DNA of 64,000 bases from Haematobia irritans (lineage: Eukaryota > Arthropoda > Insecta > Diptera > Muscidae). The position numbers and the translations under genes are program-made. Below the pieces are notes generated by a model. The model made no database searches, had not been told where the DNA came from, and was given only the letters and a program-made list of their open reading frames with translations. Each line of letters opens with the position of its first letter. Position 1 is the first letter of the stretch. The stretch lies in the NCBI RefSeq assembly GCF_050003625.1, contig NC_134397.1:224254537-224318536 (forward strand). The letters are read 5' to 3'. Positions 10,919 through 21,673 of this stretch are shown in pieces.

Positions 10919-12124
10919 TTTTATACCCTCAACCATAGGATTGGGATATATTAACTTTGTCATTCCATTTGTAACACATCGAAATATTGTTCTAAGACCC
11001 CCATAAAGTATATATATTCTGGGTCGTGGTGAAATACTGAGTCGATCTGAGCATGTCCGTCCGTCCGTCTGTTGAAAGCACGCTAACTTCCAAACGAAAC
11101 ACGCTATCGGCTTGAAACTTGGCACAAGTAGTTGTTATTGAAGTAGGTCGGATGGTATTGCAAATGGACCATATAGCCCCCATATAAACAGACCCCCAAT
11201 TTTGGCTTGCGGATTCTCTAAGAGAAGTAAATTTCATCCGATCCGGCTGAAATTTGGTACATGGTGTTAGTGTATGGTCTCTAACAACCATGCAAAAATT
11301 GGTCCACATCGCTCCATAATTATATATAGCTCCCATATAAACCGATCACCAGATTTGAACTCCGGAGCCTCTTGGAAGACCAAAATTAATCTGAAATTTG
11401 CTGCGTTGTGTTAATATATGGCCTAAAACACCCGTGCAAAAATTGGTCGAAATCGGTCCATAATTATATATAGCCCCCATATAAACCGATCCCCAGATTT
11501 GACCTCCGAAGCCGGTTGGAAGAGCAAAATTCAACCGATTCGGTTGAAATTTGGTACGTGATCTTAGTATATGGTATCCAACAACCATGCAGGAATTGGT
11601 TCATATCAGTCCATAATTATATATAGCCCCCATATAACATAAACCGATTCCCAGATTTGAAGTCCGGTGCATTGTGGAGAAGCAAAATTCATCCGATCTG
11701 GTTGAAATTTGCTACGTGGTGGTAGTATATGATATTTAACAACCATGCCAATAGTGGTCCATAATCATATATAGTCCCATATAAACCGATCCCGAGATTT
11801 GGTTTTGGAGCCTCTTGGAAGAGCAAATTTCATCCGAGTCAGTTGAAATTTGGTACATTGTGCTAGTATATGGCCGTTAACAACCATGCCTAACTAGGTA
11901 AATATCGGTCTAAAGTTATATGTAGCCCTCAGATAAGTTATATGTAGCCCCAAATCACACAGAAATTTTGCCATATCAAGTGCATAATTGTATATAGCCC
12001 CAATATAAGCGACCCCCATACAACCCAAGTAATTCGATTGTGGATGACAGTCTTTCGTAGAAGTTTCTACGCAATCCATGTTGGAGGGTACATAAGATTC
12101 GGTCTGGCCGAACTTACGGCCGTA

Positions 12125-13378
12125 ACAGGTTGGCTGATAAGTCCCCGGTCTGACACATAGATGGCGTCGCTAGTATTAAATGCATATTATTTTTATATAG
12201 TACAAACCTTCAAATGATTCGTGTCAAAATTTGACGTCTGTAAGTCAATTAGTTTGTGAGAAGCAACTTTTGTTATTGTGAAAAAAAATGGAAAAGAAGG
12301 AATTTCGTGTTTTGATAAAATACTGTTTTCTGAAGGGAAAAAATACGGTGGAAGCAAAAACTTGGCTTGATAATGAGTTTCCGGACCCTGATCCAGGGAA
12401 ATCAACAATAATTGATTGGTATGCAAAATTCAAGCGTGGTGAAATGAGCACGGAGGACGGTGAACGCAGTGGACCCCCGAAAGACGAAAACATCAAAAAA
12501 ATCCACAAAATGAATTTGAATGACCGTAAAATGAAGTTGATCGAGATAGCAGAGGCCTTAAAGATATCAAAGGAACGTGTTGGTCATATCATTCATCAAT
12601 ATTTGGATATGCGGAAGCTCTGTGCAAAATGGGTGCCGCGCGAGCTCACATTTGACCAAAAACAACAACGTGTTGGTGATTCTGAGCGGTGTTTGCAGCT
12701 GTTAACTCGTAATACACCCGAGGTTTTCCGTCGATATGTAACAATGGATGAAACATGGCTCCATCACTACACTCCTGAGTCCAATCGACACTCGGCTGAG
12801 TGAACAGCGACCGATGAACCGTCTCCGAAGCGTGGAAAGACTCAAAAGTCCGCTGGCAAAGTAATGGCATCTGTTTTTGGGATGCGCTTGGAATAATTTT
12901 TATCGATTATCTTGAGAAGGGAAAACAGTAACTATTATTTGGCGTTATTGGAGCGTTTGAAGGTTGAAATCGCGTCAAAACGAAGGTCGAAATCGCGTCA
13001 AAAAAAAAAGTGTTGTTCCACCAAGACAACGCACCGTGCCACAAGTCATTGAGAACGATGGCAAAAAATCATGAATTGGGCTTCGAATTGCTTCCTCACC
13101 CACCGAATTCTCCAGATCTGGCCCCCAGCGACTTTTTCTTGTTCTCAAAAGGATGCTCGCAGGGAAAAAATTTGGCTGCAATGAAGAGGTGATCGCCGAA
13201 ACTGAGGCCTATTTTGGGGCAAACCCGAAGGAGTACTACCAAAATGGTATCAAAAAATTGGAAGGTCGTTATAATCGTTGTATCGCTCTTGAAGGGAACT
13301 ATGCTGAATAATAAAAACGAATTTTGACAAAAAAATGTGTTTTTCTTTGTTAGACCGGGGACTTATCAGCCAACCTGT
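12125..13378 (+). mobile_element. Himar1-like mariner (irritans subfamily), complete ends
   Basis: The element is 1254 bases long with 27-base inverted ends that begin ACAGGTTGGCTGATAAGTCC, flanked by TA at 12123-12124 and 13379-13380. The ends and transposase closely resemble Himar1, described from the horn fly Haematobia irritans. It inserted in the 3' terminal repeat of a HINE-like copy. The transposase is broken, so the copy is non-autonomous but could be mobilised in trans. Confidence 0.9.
12288..13312 (+). pseudogene. mariner transposase pseudogene (Himar1-like)
   Basis: The start ATG at 12288 opens 171 intact residues: the N-terminal helix-turn-helix region and the first catalytic Asp in the MDETW motif. 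A TGA at 12801 replaces the Trp codon expected there. A one-base loss near 12875 and an internal deletion near 12928 follow. Further on, the second Asp (HQDNAPCH, near 13022) and third Asp (SPDLAPSD, near 13110-13130) remain with exactly 34 residues between them, the DD34D signature of mariner. A short in-frame deletion also removes part of the linker after GERSG. The protein cannot be made full length. Confidence 0.9.
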
Positions 13379-13395
13379 TATATACTTATTTTTTT

Positions 13396-13690
13396 TTTTT
13401 TTGTTTTGACGGAATTGACGTCTCTAGTATATTAATTTATATCATTCATAATGGCCCAATGCATTATATGCATATATATTCCATGATAACTCTTACTCGT
13501 AGAGCTGCACAATATCCGCTGTATAGGTTTTGATGACACTCCCATATTTACAAAATTTTGAATACCCTTTGTCACAGATTGTGATAGTTTATAATAAAAA
13601 AAAATATTCTGCCATGACTAATCCACAAACTATACAATTAGGTTTTATTATTTCCTTCGATATATCTATATTGAAATTGAGTGTATTAGT
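13396..13690. other. upstream intergenic region of the 13824 gene
   Basis: AT-rich; no gene. A tail of HINE-like sequence (gtttataataaaaaa) lies near 13588-13602. Confidence 0.3.
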
Positions 13691-13786
13691 ATGATAGCTT
13701 ATCATTATAGAGCAATTGAAAACCATATCAAAAGTAGACTTTTCAATAGCATATAAAAACCGGGAAATTTCTGTCTCCAAATCAGT
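13691..13786 (+). promoter_or_regulatory. promoter of the 13824-14120 gene: GATA palindrome, TATA, initiator
   Basis: ATGATAGCTTATCAT lies at 13691-13705, TATAAAAA at 13752-13759 and the arthropod initiator TCAGT at 13782-13786, exactly 30 bases from the TATA box. This is the cleanest core promoter in the window. Confidence 0.8.
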
Positions 13787-13823
13787 AAAGAAGTTCATCC
13801 AATTGCAATAACTATTCAGTAAA

Positions 13824-14120
13824 ATGAAGGCTGCTGCATTATTTTTCATCGTTCTTTTCGCAATTATTGCCTTGAGCACAGCTGGTATTCCTCCCCAGTT
13901 TTCCGGTCAACCTGGTTGTAAGACCGAAGAAGAACTACAAGTAGGTGTCTATCGTCATTTCAAAAAGAAGGTTGCATATTGGGAATGCACACAATTGGGT
14001 GTTCCTGCCTCCTTGCGCTTTTGTCCCAATGATAAAGGATTTTTGGAATCGGCTAGAGCTTGTGTACCATGGGTCGAATGGTATTGGACTCCCACTGTTG
14101 CCCCACCCAGTTCTCCTTAA
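13824..14120 (+). CDS. small secreted cysteine protein, CBM14/peritrophin-like (paralogue 3)
   Basis: This encodes 98 residues in one exon. The signal peptide is MKAAALFFIVLFAIIALSTA (residues 1-20). The mature protein has cysteines at 32, 55, 67 and 80, a basic stretch YRHFKKK before YWEC, a FCPNDKGF segment that resembles the CBM14 core, and the tail WYWTPTVAPPSSP. It is nearly identical in layout to the products at 7057 and 822. Transcription should start about 40 bases upstream at TCAGT, and AATAAA at 14152-14157 is a good polyadenylation signal. The simple TATA promoter with GATA sites suggests strong tissue-restricted expression, plausibly gut, but this is inferred. Confidence 0.92.
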   Translation: MKAAALFFIVLFAIIALSTAGIPPQFSGQPGCKTEEELQVGVYRHFKKKVAYWECTQLGVPASLRFCPNDKGFLESARACVPWVEWYWTPTVAPPSSP

Positions 14121-14151
14121 GCTGACTCTGATTCTCGGACACTATGGAGAA

Positions 14152-14157
14152 AATAAA
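14152..14157 (+). terminator. polyadenylation signal AATAAA
   Basis: AATAAA 32 bases after the stop codon of the 13824 gene, followed by T-rich sequence. Confidence 0.6.
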
Positions 14158-14476
14158 ATTGTGTAAAATTTTATTTTTGTTGTAAATATTAATGTATGGT
14201 TGTAATAAATATTGGAAAGTCGAAGGACCGGTCTCTGAATGAATTATTTAGTGGGTTGATAAAATGGCATACTTCAAAAACTTCAATAATCGGAGTTTTG
14301 TGCACCAGCTGCACTGTAAAAAAAATATGCAGGGTTTCAAAGTTTTTGTCTTTATACGAATGATTTTGCTATTGATTCCGAACCAAAGAACCGGAGAATT
14401 GATGTAAGGATACTAGTAGGACAGAATTTTCTTTTAAATTTTAGTATTTGCTTTTAGGAAACAAAATTTAATTTAT

Positions 14477-16027
14477 TTTTATACCCTTCACCACTACTGT
14501 GGTACAGGGTATAATAAGTTTGTGCATTTGTATGTAACGCCAAGAAGGAAAAGTCTGGGACCCATCGTTTAGTATACCGATCGTCTTAGAATTAAATTCT
14601 GAGTCGATTTAGCGATGTCCGTCTGTCTGTCCGTCTGTCTGTCTGTATATGTGATTTTGTGTGCAAAGTACAGCTCGCAGTTTAAGTCCGATCGTCCTCA
14701 AATTTGGCACAGAGTTTTACATTGGCTCAAAGATAATCGCTATTGATTTTGGAAAAAATCGGTTCAGATTTAGATATAGCTGCCATATATATTTATCACC
14801 GATCTGGTCATAATTGACGTATTTATCAACGTATTTTTTCAAAATTTCGGCCAACCAAATATTTTGGGGCTTTTGTAAGATGTGCAAAATATCAGCCAAA
14901 TCGGTTCAGATTTAGATATAGCTCCCATATATATCTTTCGTCCGATTTGAACTTATATGGCCTCAAAAGCCAGAGTTTTGTCCTGATTCGCTTCAAATTT
15001 TGCACAAGGAGTACGTTTAAGAGTATAATTCAGTGTGTTAAATTTGGTTAAAATCAGTTCAGATTTAGATATAGCTCCCATATATATCTTTCGCCCGATT
15101 TAGACTCATATGGCTTCAAAAGCAAGAGGTTTGCCATGATTTGCTTCAAATTTTGCACAAGGAGTACGTATGAGTAGTATCGTTAAGCGTGCTAATTTTG
15201 GTTGAATAGCTCCCATATATATCTTTCGGCCGATTTACATTATATAACCACGGAGGCCAAAATTATTCTCCCATTTATGTTTTTGCTGAGATAGCAGGAT
15301 TATTAATCTAACTATGCATGTCAAATTTGGTCAAAATCGGTTTATATTTAGATATAACTCTCATATATGTTTCATATTTTAGACCCATTTTCAATGGGAG
15401 TTTCCTCCAATTGATTCGATAATTTCCACATAGAATACATTTAATATGCTATTTAAGTGTGTCATCTTGATCTAATATGGTCAAAATACCCACATTTTAC
15501 ACAAAATTCTGTGATGATTTCCCCATATCGTAGTCATATCCTACACACTGTAATGCCAAACTTTCCACAGAATGGTCGAATTTTCAATAAAGCTCCGACT
15601 TGTGGAAATATCACCCGAATTGGCCAAATAATATATCATACCCACAATTGACCACATATCTTGGCGAGATTTAACCAATATCCTTGTAAAATCGCCACTG
15701 CTGAGTAGCCAAAATTGTAAATATTACTCAAATTGTCCTATATCTCCAATACATAGGTATCGCCCGATAAATCATAAATGCTATTTTGTACAATTGCATC
15801 AAAATTGCTCTAGCTTTATATTTCTCATATTTTTCTACTAACATTGTGTTTCATTCCAGGGTATTAGCCGATTTAATTTTTAATTCTAGCGATTTTGTAG
15901 AAGTACAAAAAATTGTCTCCAAATCTTTTCAGATATAAATCAGATATGGTAACACAAATTTTGGTCTACATAATGGTGAAGGGTATAATATAGTCGGCCC
16001 CGCCCGACTTTAGACTTTACTTACTTG
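14477..16027 (+). mobile_element. HINE-like family 1 element, complete and uninterrupted
   Basis: It runs from the TATACCCTTCACCACTACTG 5' block, through a GTCY microsatellite at 14617-14647 and degenerate modules of about 150 bases, to the hairpin GTCGGCCCCGCCCGAC at 15993-16008 and the end TTTAGACTTTACTTACTTG. It serves as the empty-site reference for the nested copy at 16697-20232. Confidence 0.75.
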
Positions 16028-16620
16028 TTTTTTTTTCAGTTTTTTTTCTTCATGTGCTATCAAAGTCCTTTAAGACTCTGTTAACAAATGCTTAAATTTG
16101 CAAATTTAGACATGACTTCAAGAAGAACTAATGCTATGTTTCAAGTAAAAACCGTCTTTAAAATAAAATGTTGAAAGACATGTCCTGTTTTTGAACGATC
16201 TTTTGCCTTGAAGTCAATATGCAAAAAGGCAACAAATTTAAAAACGATTTCATTAATTTTGAAGAATTTTTCAGAATTAATAAAGCCAAGATACCTTAGT
16301 CAATCAAAATTTTCTTTCATATAATGATACCCAATTTTAAGTTGAATCTATTAACTATATGGACAAAATGACTTTATTGAAAAGTTTATAGACTTTGGCC
16401 AAGAAGAAAATGTATATCAAAGAAATGCGTCTTATATGCTAAGCAAAATTCGCTTTCATATTTTAAGGACATTAAAATCGGTCAAAGGCAATTTAACCCA
16501 TATCGCTTTGAATACTATTTATTGAACCTTAGTGGCTTCTGAGCTAAAGACATACTCATTAGACTTCACAGGGATAAATCAGGCGAATTCTGAAGGAAGA
16601 AAATGAACCAAAAACTCATA
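16028..16620. other. intergenic, no gene
   Basis: T-rich start, then unremarkable AT-rich sequence; nothing recognised. Confidence 0.3.
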
Positions 16621-16696
16621 CAGTGACCCACAAAAGTATTCGTTTTTTTGCTTTCTGTAAATCATTTTTTTTTTGTTTTACAAACCGTTTGACATT
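16621..16696 (-). mobile_element. Tc1-like element, terminal part separated by a later insertion
   Basis: CAGTGACCCACAAAAGTATTCG is a typical Tc1-like end; the words CACAAAAGTATTCG recur at 20331 next to the transposase remnant. The two parts are separated by the HINE-like copy at 16697-20232. Confidence 0.5.
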
Positions 16697-17613
16697 TTTA
16701 TACCCTTCATCACTATTGTGGTAAAGGGTATAATAAGTTTGTGCATTTGTATGTAACGTCAAGAAGGCACAGTCTGATGTCGGTCTGCCTGTCTGTCTGT
16801 CTGTCCGTCCGTCTGTCTGTATATGTAATTTTGTGTGCAAAGTACAGCTCGCAGTTTAAGTCCGATCGTCCTCAAATTTGGCACAGAGTTTTATATTGGC
16901 TCAAAGACAATCGCTATTGATTTTGAAAAAATCGGTTCAGATTTAGATATAGCTGCCATATATATTTATCACCGATCTGGTCATAATTGAAGTATTTATC
17001 AACGTATTTTTTTCAAAATTTCGGCCAGCCAAATATTTTGGGGCTTTCGTAAGATGTGCAAAATATCAGCCAAATCGGTTCAGATTTAGATATAGCTCCC
17101 ATATATATCTTTCGTCCGATTTGAACTTATATGGCCTCAAAAGGCAGAGTTTTGCCCTGATTTGCTTCAAATTTGGCAGAAGGAGTACGTTTAATAGTAT
17201 CATTAAGCGTGCCAAATTTGGTTTAAATCGGTTCAGATGTAGATATAGCTCCCATATATATCTTTCGTCCGATTTGCACTTATATGACTTCCAAAGCCAG
17301 AGGTTTGTTCATATTTGCTTTAAATTTTGCTCAAGGGGTACGTTAATTGTTCTAAATTTGGTTGAAATCGGTTCCGATTCGTCCGATTTACAACCATATG
17401 ACCACGGAGTCCAAATTATTCTCCATTTACGTTTTTTAGGATTATTATTCTAACTATGCATGTCAAAATTTGGTCAAAATCGGTTCATATTTAGATATAG
17501 CTCCCATATCTATGTACGCCAGAGTAGGGGAAATATCGTAGAATGTTTCATATTTTAGACCCATTTTCAGTAGTAGTTTTCTCCAATTGACACGATAGTT
17601 TCCACAGAGAATA

Positions 17614-18171
17614 CCCAGCAAAAAAAGCGTCGCCAAAAAAGTAGTGAAAATGTTCTTTTTGGATCCGGAAGTGGTGCAAAATTGACGCAGAAGCTATGAA
17701 TTTAACATGGGCTTGTCATAGGACGGAAGTCATCCATTTCAACAGCCGTTGCACTGAATTTGTGTGATCGGAATTCAATGTTTTGGATGTAAATTAAAAA
17801 ATTCTGTGATATTTTGTCATATAAATAATTTTTATAATTTTTTATAATTTTTAATGGACTCTAACGCTTGTCGGAAACGTTTGACCTCAAATATTTTCAA
17901 AAATTTACAATTTTTTCAGATTGGATTTATCATTTTTGTCGACAAAATTTAAATGATTTGTACCATTTTATGAATTCTTACTTTGTGTTTACCCTATTTG
18001 AAACAAAAAAGTTAAAATTATCCATTAAAAGTATGAAAAAACCAAGTTTTAAAAAATTGAATTAAAAGAACTTCCTGGGTAGTTAAAATAAAGAACATCA
18101 TTGGGAGTGCATCTTCTGGAAGTGCTTTTAAAGTTGTGGCTTTGGAAGAACTTCCAAATTTTTTTGCTGGG
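17614..18171 (+). mobile_element. MITE with CCCAGCAAAAAA ends and TA duplication
   Basis: A 558-base element starts CCCAGCAAAAAAAGCGTCGCC and ends TTTTTTTGCTGGG, flanked by TA (17612-17613, 18172-18173). The undisturbed target is seen near 15432. Non-coding. Related copies: 26572-27467, 32455-32676 (partial, reversed) and 45484-46119. Confidence 0.8.
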
Positions 18172-18568
18172 TACATTTAATATGCTATTTAAGTGTGTCA
18201 TCTTGATCTAATATGGCCAAAATACTCACATTTTACACAAAATTCTGTGATGATTTCCACAATTCGTAGTCATATCCTACACACTGTAATGCCAAACTTT
18301 CCACAGAATGGTCGAATTTTAAATAATACTCCGACTTGTGGAAATATCGCTCGAATTGGCCAAATAATATATCACAACCCACAATTGACCATAGTTATAT
18401 CTTGGCGAGATTGAACCAATATCCTTGTAAAATCGACACTGCTGAGTAGCAAAAATTGTAAATATTACTCAAATTGTCCTATTTAACGAATACATATGTA
18501 TCGCCCGATAAATTATAAATGCTCTCTTGTACAATTGCATCAAAATTGCTCTAGCTTTATATTTCCCA

Positions 18569-19988
18569 TATTTTTATACCCACCACCATAGAATGGTGAC
18601 GGGGGTATAATAAGTTTGCCATTCCATTTGTAACACATCGAAATATTGATTTCCGACTATATAAAGTATATATATTCTTGATCAAGGAGAAATTCTAAGA
18701 CGATATAACGATGTCCGTCTGTCCCTCTGTCTGTCTGTTGTAATCACGCTACAGTCTTCAATAATGAAGCAATCGTTCTGATATTTTGCACAAACTCGTC
18801 TTTTGTCTGCAGGCAGGTCAAGTTCGAAGATGGGCTATATCGGTCCAGGTTTTGATATAGTCCCCATATAAACCGACCTCCCGATTTGGGGTCTTGGGCT
18901 TATAGAAATCGTAGTTTTTATCCAATTTGCCTGAATTTTGAAATCTAGAGGTATTTTATGACCATAAAGAGGTGTGCCAAAAATGGTGAGTATCGGTCCA
19001 TGTTTTGGTATAGCCACCATATAGACCAATCTCCCGATTTTACTTCTTGGGCTTATAGAAACCGCAGTTTTTATTCAATTTACCTGAAATTGGATATCTA
19101 GAGGTATTGTAGGACCACAAATACGTGTGCCAAAAATTGTGAGTATCGGTCCATGTTTTGGTATGGTCCCCATATAAAACGACCTCCCGATTTGGGGTCT
19201 TGGGCTTATAGAAACCGTAGTTTTTATCCAATTTGTCTGAAATTGGAAATCTAGAGGTATTTGAGGACCATAAAGAGGTGCGCCGAAAATGGTGAGTATC
19301 GGTCCATATTTTGGTATAGCCCCCATAAAGACCGATTTCCCGATTTTACTTCTTGGGCTTCTATAATCCGAAGTTTTTATCCTATTTGCTGGAAATTGGA
19401 AATCTAGAGGTATTTTCGGGTCATAAAGAGGTGTGCCGAAAACGGTGAGTATCGGTCCATATTTTAGTATAGCCCCCATAAGAACGATCTCCCGATTTAA
19501 CTCCTTGGGTTTCTAGAAACCGTAGTTTTTATCTGATTTGCCTGAAATTGTAAATATTCTGGTATTTTAGGCTCACAAAAACGTGTATCGGATTAGGTTT
19601 TTATCGGTCCATTTGGTAATGCCTCCATATAGACCGACTTCACTTCTTGAGGGTGTAGAAGGCGCATTGATCATGAAAATTGCTTGAAACTCAATGTAAA
19701 ATTTCCAGATTTTACTTCTACAGATTTAAGATTTCAAATCAAGACGTTATTTTATATTTTTCTTGCACACTTACAAGAGATGTTAATGATTCCTCTAAAA
19801 CTCTAACAAAAATGGTTCTTATAAATCCAGAATCTGATAAAGTCCTCATAGGTGAAATCTTTAAACTTATCTTCGGGAAGTGTCCTCAAGCCCTCCTGAA
19901 ATTTCAAAGGAAACCCTAATATTTGGTTCATGGTGGTGGGTATTTAAGATTCGGCCCGGCCGAACTTAGTGCTGTATATACTTGTTTT
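18569..19988 (+). mobile_element. HINE-like family 2 element, complete, nested
   Basis: It opens TACCCACCACCATAGAATGG, has a GTCYn stretch near 18714-18738 and about six modules, then a perfect hairpin TTCGGCCCGGCCGAA at 19950-19964 and the end GTGCTGTATATACTTG. It sits between T residues of the host repeat (compare the intact phrase near 9925 and 15832), which fits the T-T insertion of Helentrons. A 134-codon minus-strand open frame at 19075-19479 is module read-through. Confidence 0.75.
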
Positions 19989-20232
19989 TACTAACATTGT
20001 GTTTCATCCCAGGGTGTTAGCCGATTTAATTTTTAATTCTAGCGATTTTGTAGCAGTACAAAAAATTGTCTCCAAATCGTTTCAGATATAAATATTTGTA
20101 TATGGGAATATAAACCTTGATAATAACTCCCAACAAATTTGAAGGAGTTGAGATGGTAACACAAATTTTGGTCTACATAATGGTGAAGGGTACAATATAG
20201 TCGGCCCCGCCCGACTTTAGACTTTACTTACA

Positions 20233-20600
20233 TACATAAAAAACATACATAAAAAAACGTATATAAAAAGTCAAGAAATTAACTTCACTGTATTAATTCT
20301 AAATATTAAATCAAAAAACTAAAAAAAAATCACAAAAGTATTCGTCGCTTCAGTAATCACATTGTATGAGACAGTATTTTGGTCCACTTAGTATTTGGTA
20401 TGGTGCCCTTTGTTAGCGCAAATGGCTTCTAGTCGATCAATTTTCGACACGTTTCTTGAGAGATTTTACCCCATTCTTCCTGTAACACTTTTTTAAGGGT
20501 TGTCTTAGATGAAATTTGGTTTTGTCTGATCCCAAATGAGAGCCTAGTTTTCAATGGGGTTGGTACCTGGGCTTTGCGGTGGCCCGCGTATCTGATAATC
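20233..20600 (-). pseudogene. Tc1-like transposase remnant (C-terminal part)
   Basis: On the minus strand, near 20585-20550, the codons read as PQSPGTNPIEN, the motif that carries the third catalytic residue (Glu) of DD34E Tc1 transposases. It is followed by decayed text ending in a recognisable C-terminal phrase (LEAICANKGHHTKY, near 20385). At least four stops or frame changes interrupt it. The N-terminal two thirds are absent. Confidence 0.65.
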
Positions 20601-21243
20601 TCCTCTTACGGTGCTATTTACATGCTCCCAGATATACATCTTATAAGAAAGATCCACGTATTTATCCCCTGTAGTCAGTCGTGTTTACTAACTTTAAAAA
20701 TATTGTGTGGTTAGAAAGACTTTTAGTCACCGGTATGACATTCCTTATCTGCCGTAGATGAGGTTGATGGTAAACATATTTGAAGTTTATGGAGACATTA
20801 AAATCTATGCAAATAATAAATGTCTATGGAATGAAAATCAACAACATAGTATTAGGTACTGGTATTGGTGTTGCTGTTGTACAAGTATGTGTGTTGCTAA
20901 ATGAAAGTGTAAAAGGAAGTTGTGATTAAGCCACTTTACATACTTAACAGCCATAATAAATTACTTGAATGAGGTCCGAGAGAGAGAGATAGGAAAAATG
21001 TGGTAAAGGTTAAATTTAAATTAGCTACAAGGAATAAAATTTATTTTCACTATAGTAGATGGCTATAAACAAGGACATATTTGACGTAAATAAAGTGGTA
21101 ATTTAACCTGAGTTTCTAGATGCTTTCAAACAATTAAATAAATTCCACAAAATCTACATCATATGAAGATGGTAATTATTATTAGATGATAAGTAATATC
21201 GAAGAAGGTATTTCGTAGCAAAGAATGATACTATTGTAATTTA
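20601..21243. other. intergenic, no gene recognised
   Basis: Apparently single-copy AT-rich sequence. No promoter, domain or repeat could be supported. Confidence 0.3.
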
Positions 21244-21605
21244 CAATGTAGGTTAGGTTAAGTTAGGTTAGGTGGCAGCCCGATGTATCAGGCTCACTTA
21301 GACTATTCAGTCCATTGTGATACCACATTGGTGAACTTCTCTCTTATCACTGAGTGCTGCCCGATTCCATGTTAAGCTCAATGACAAGGGACCTCCTTTT
21401 TATAGCCGAGTCCGAACGGCGTTCCACCTTGCAGTGAAACCACTTAGGCAAGCTTTGAAACCCTCAGAAATGTCACCAGCATTACTGAGGTGGGATAATC
21501 CACCTCTAGAAAACTTGTTTGGTGTTCGGTCGAAGCAGGAATCGAACCCACGACCTTGTGTATGCAAGGCGGGCATGCTAACCATTGCATCACGGTGGCT
21601 CACGA
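21244..21605 (-). mobile_element. tRNA-derived SINE, near complete
   Basis: Head (GAGCCACCGTGATGCAATGG) at the right, tail at the left, where the plus strand reads TTAGGTTAAGTTAGGTTAGG. The body matches the copies at 2251 and 26659. No clear target duplication was found. Confidence 0.8.
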
Positions 21606-21673
21606 TAGAAGAGTTAAGTGAATTAACTTTTTAATCAAACTCGGAAGACAAAGTCAGTTAAATACAAGTGTAT

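Larger units (their letters stand above)
10919..13395 (+). mobile_element. HINE-like family 3 element interrupted by a mariner
   Basis: It opens with a TATACCCTCAACCATAGG block. A GTCCGTCCGTCTG stretch lies near 11056, and at least six family 3 modules follow. The 3' terminus, with a TTCGGTCTGGCCGAAC hairpin, is cut at 12124 by a mariner and resumes at 13379 with TATATACTTATTTT. The uninterrupted terminus is seen at 4185 and 29422. Confidence 0.7.
16697..20232 (+). mobile_element. HINE-like family 1 element carrying two nested insertions
   Basis: It starts with TATACCCTTCATCACTATTG, has a GTCY microsatellite at 16782-16820 and ends with the GTCGGCCCCGCCCGAC hairpin near 20200. A TA-flanked MITE (17614-18171) and a family 2 HINE-like copy (about 18569-19988) are inserted; both empty sites are visible in the neighbouring copy at 14477-16027. 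Confidence 0.75.
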
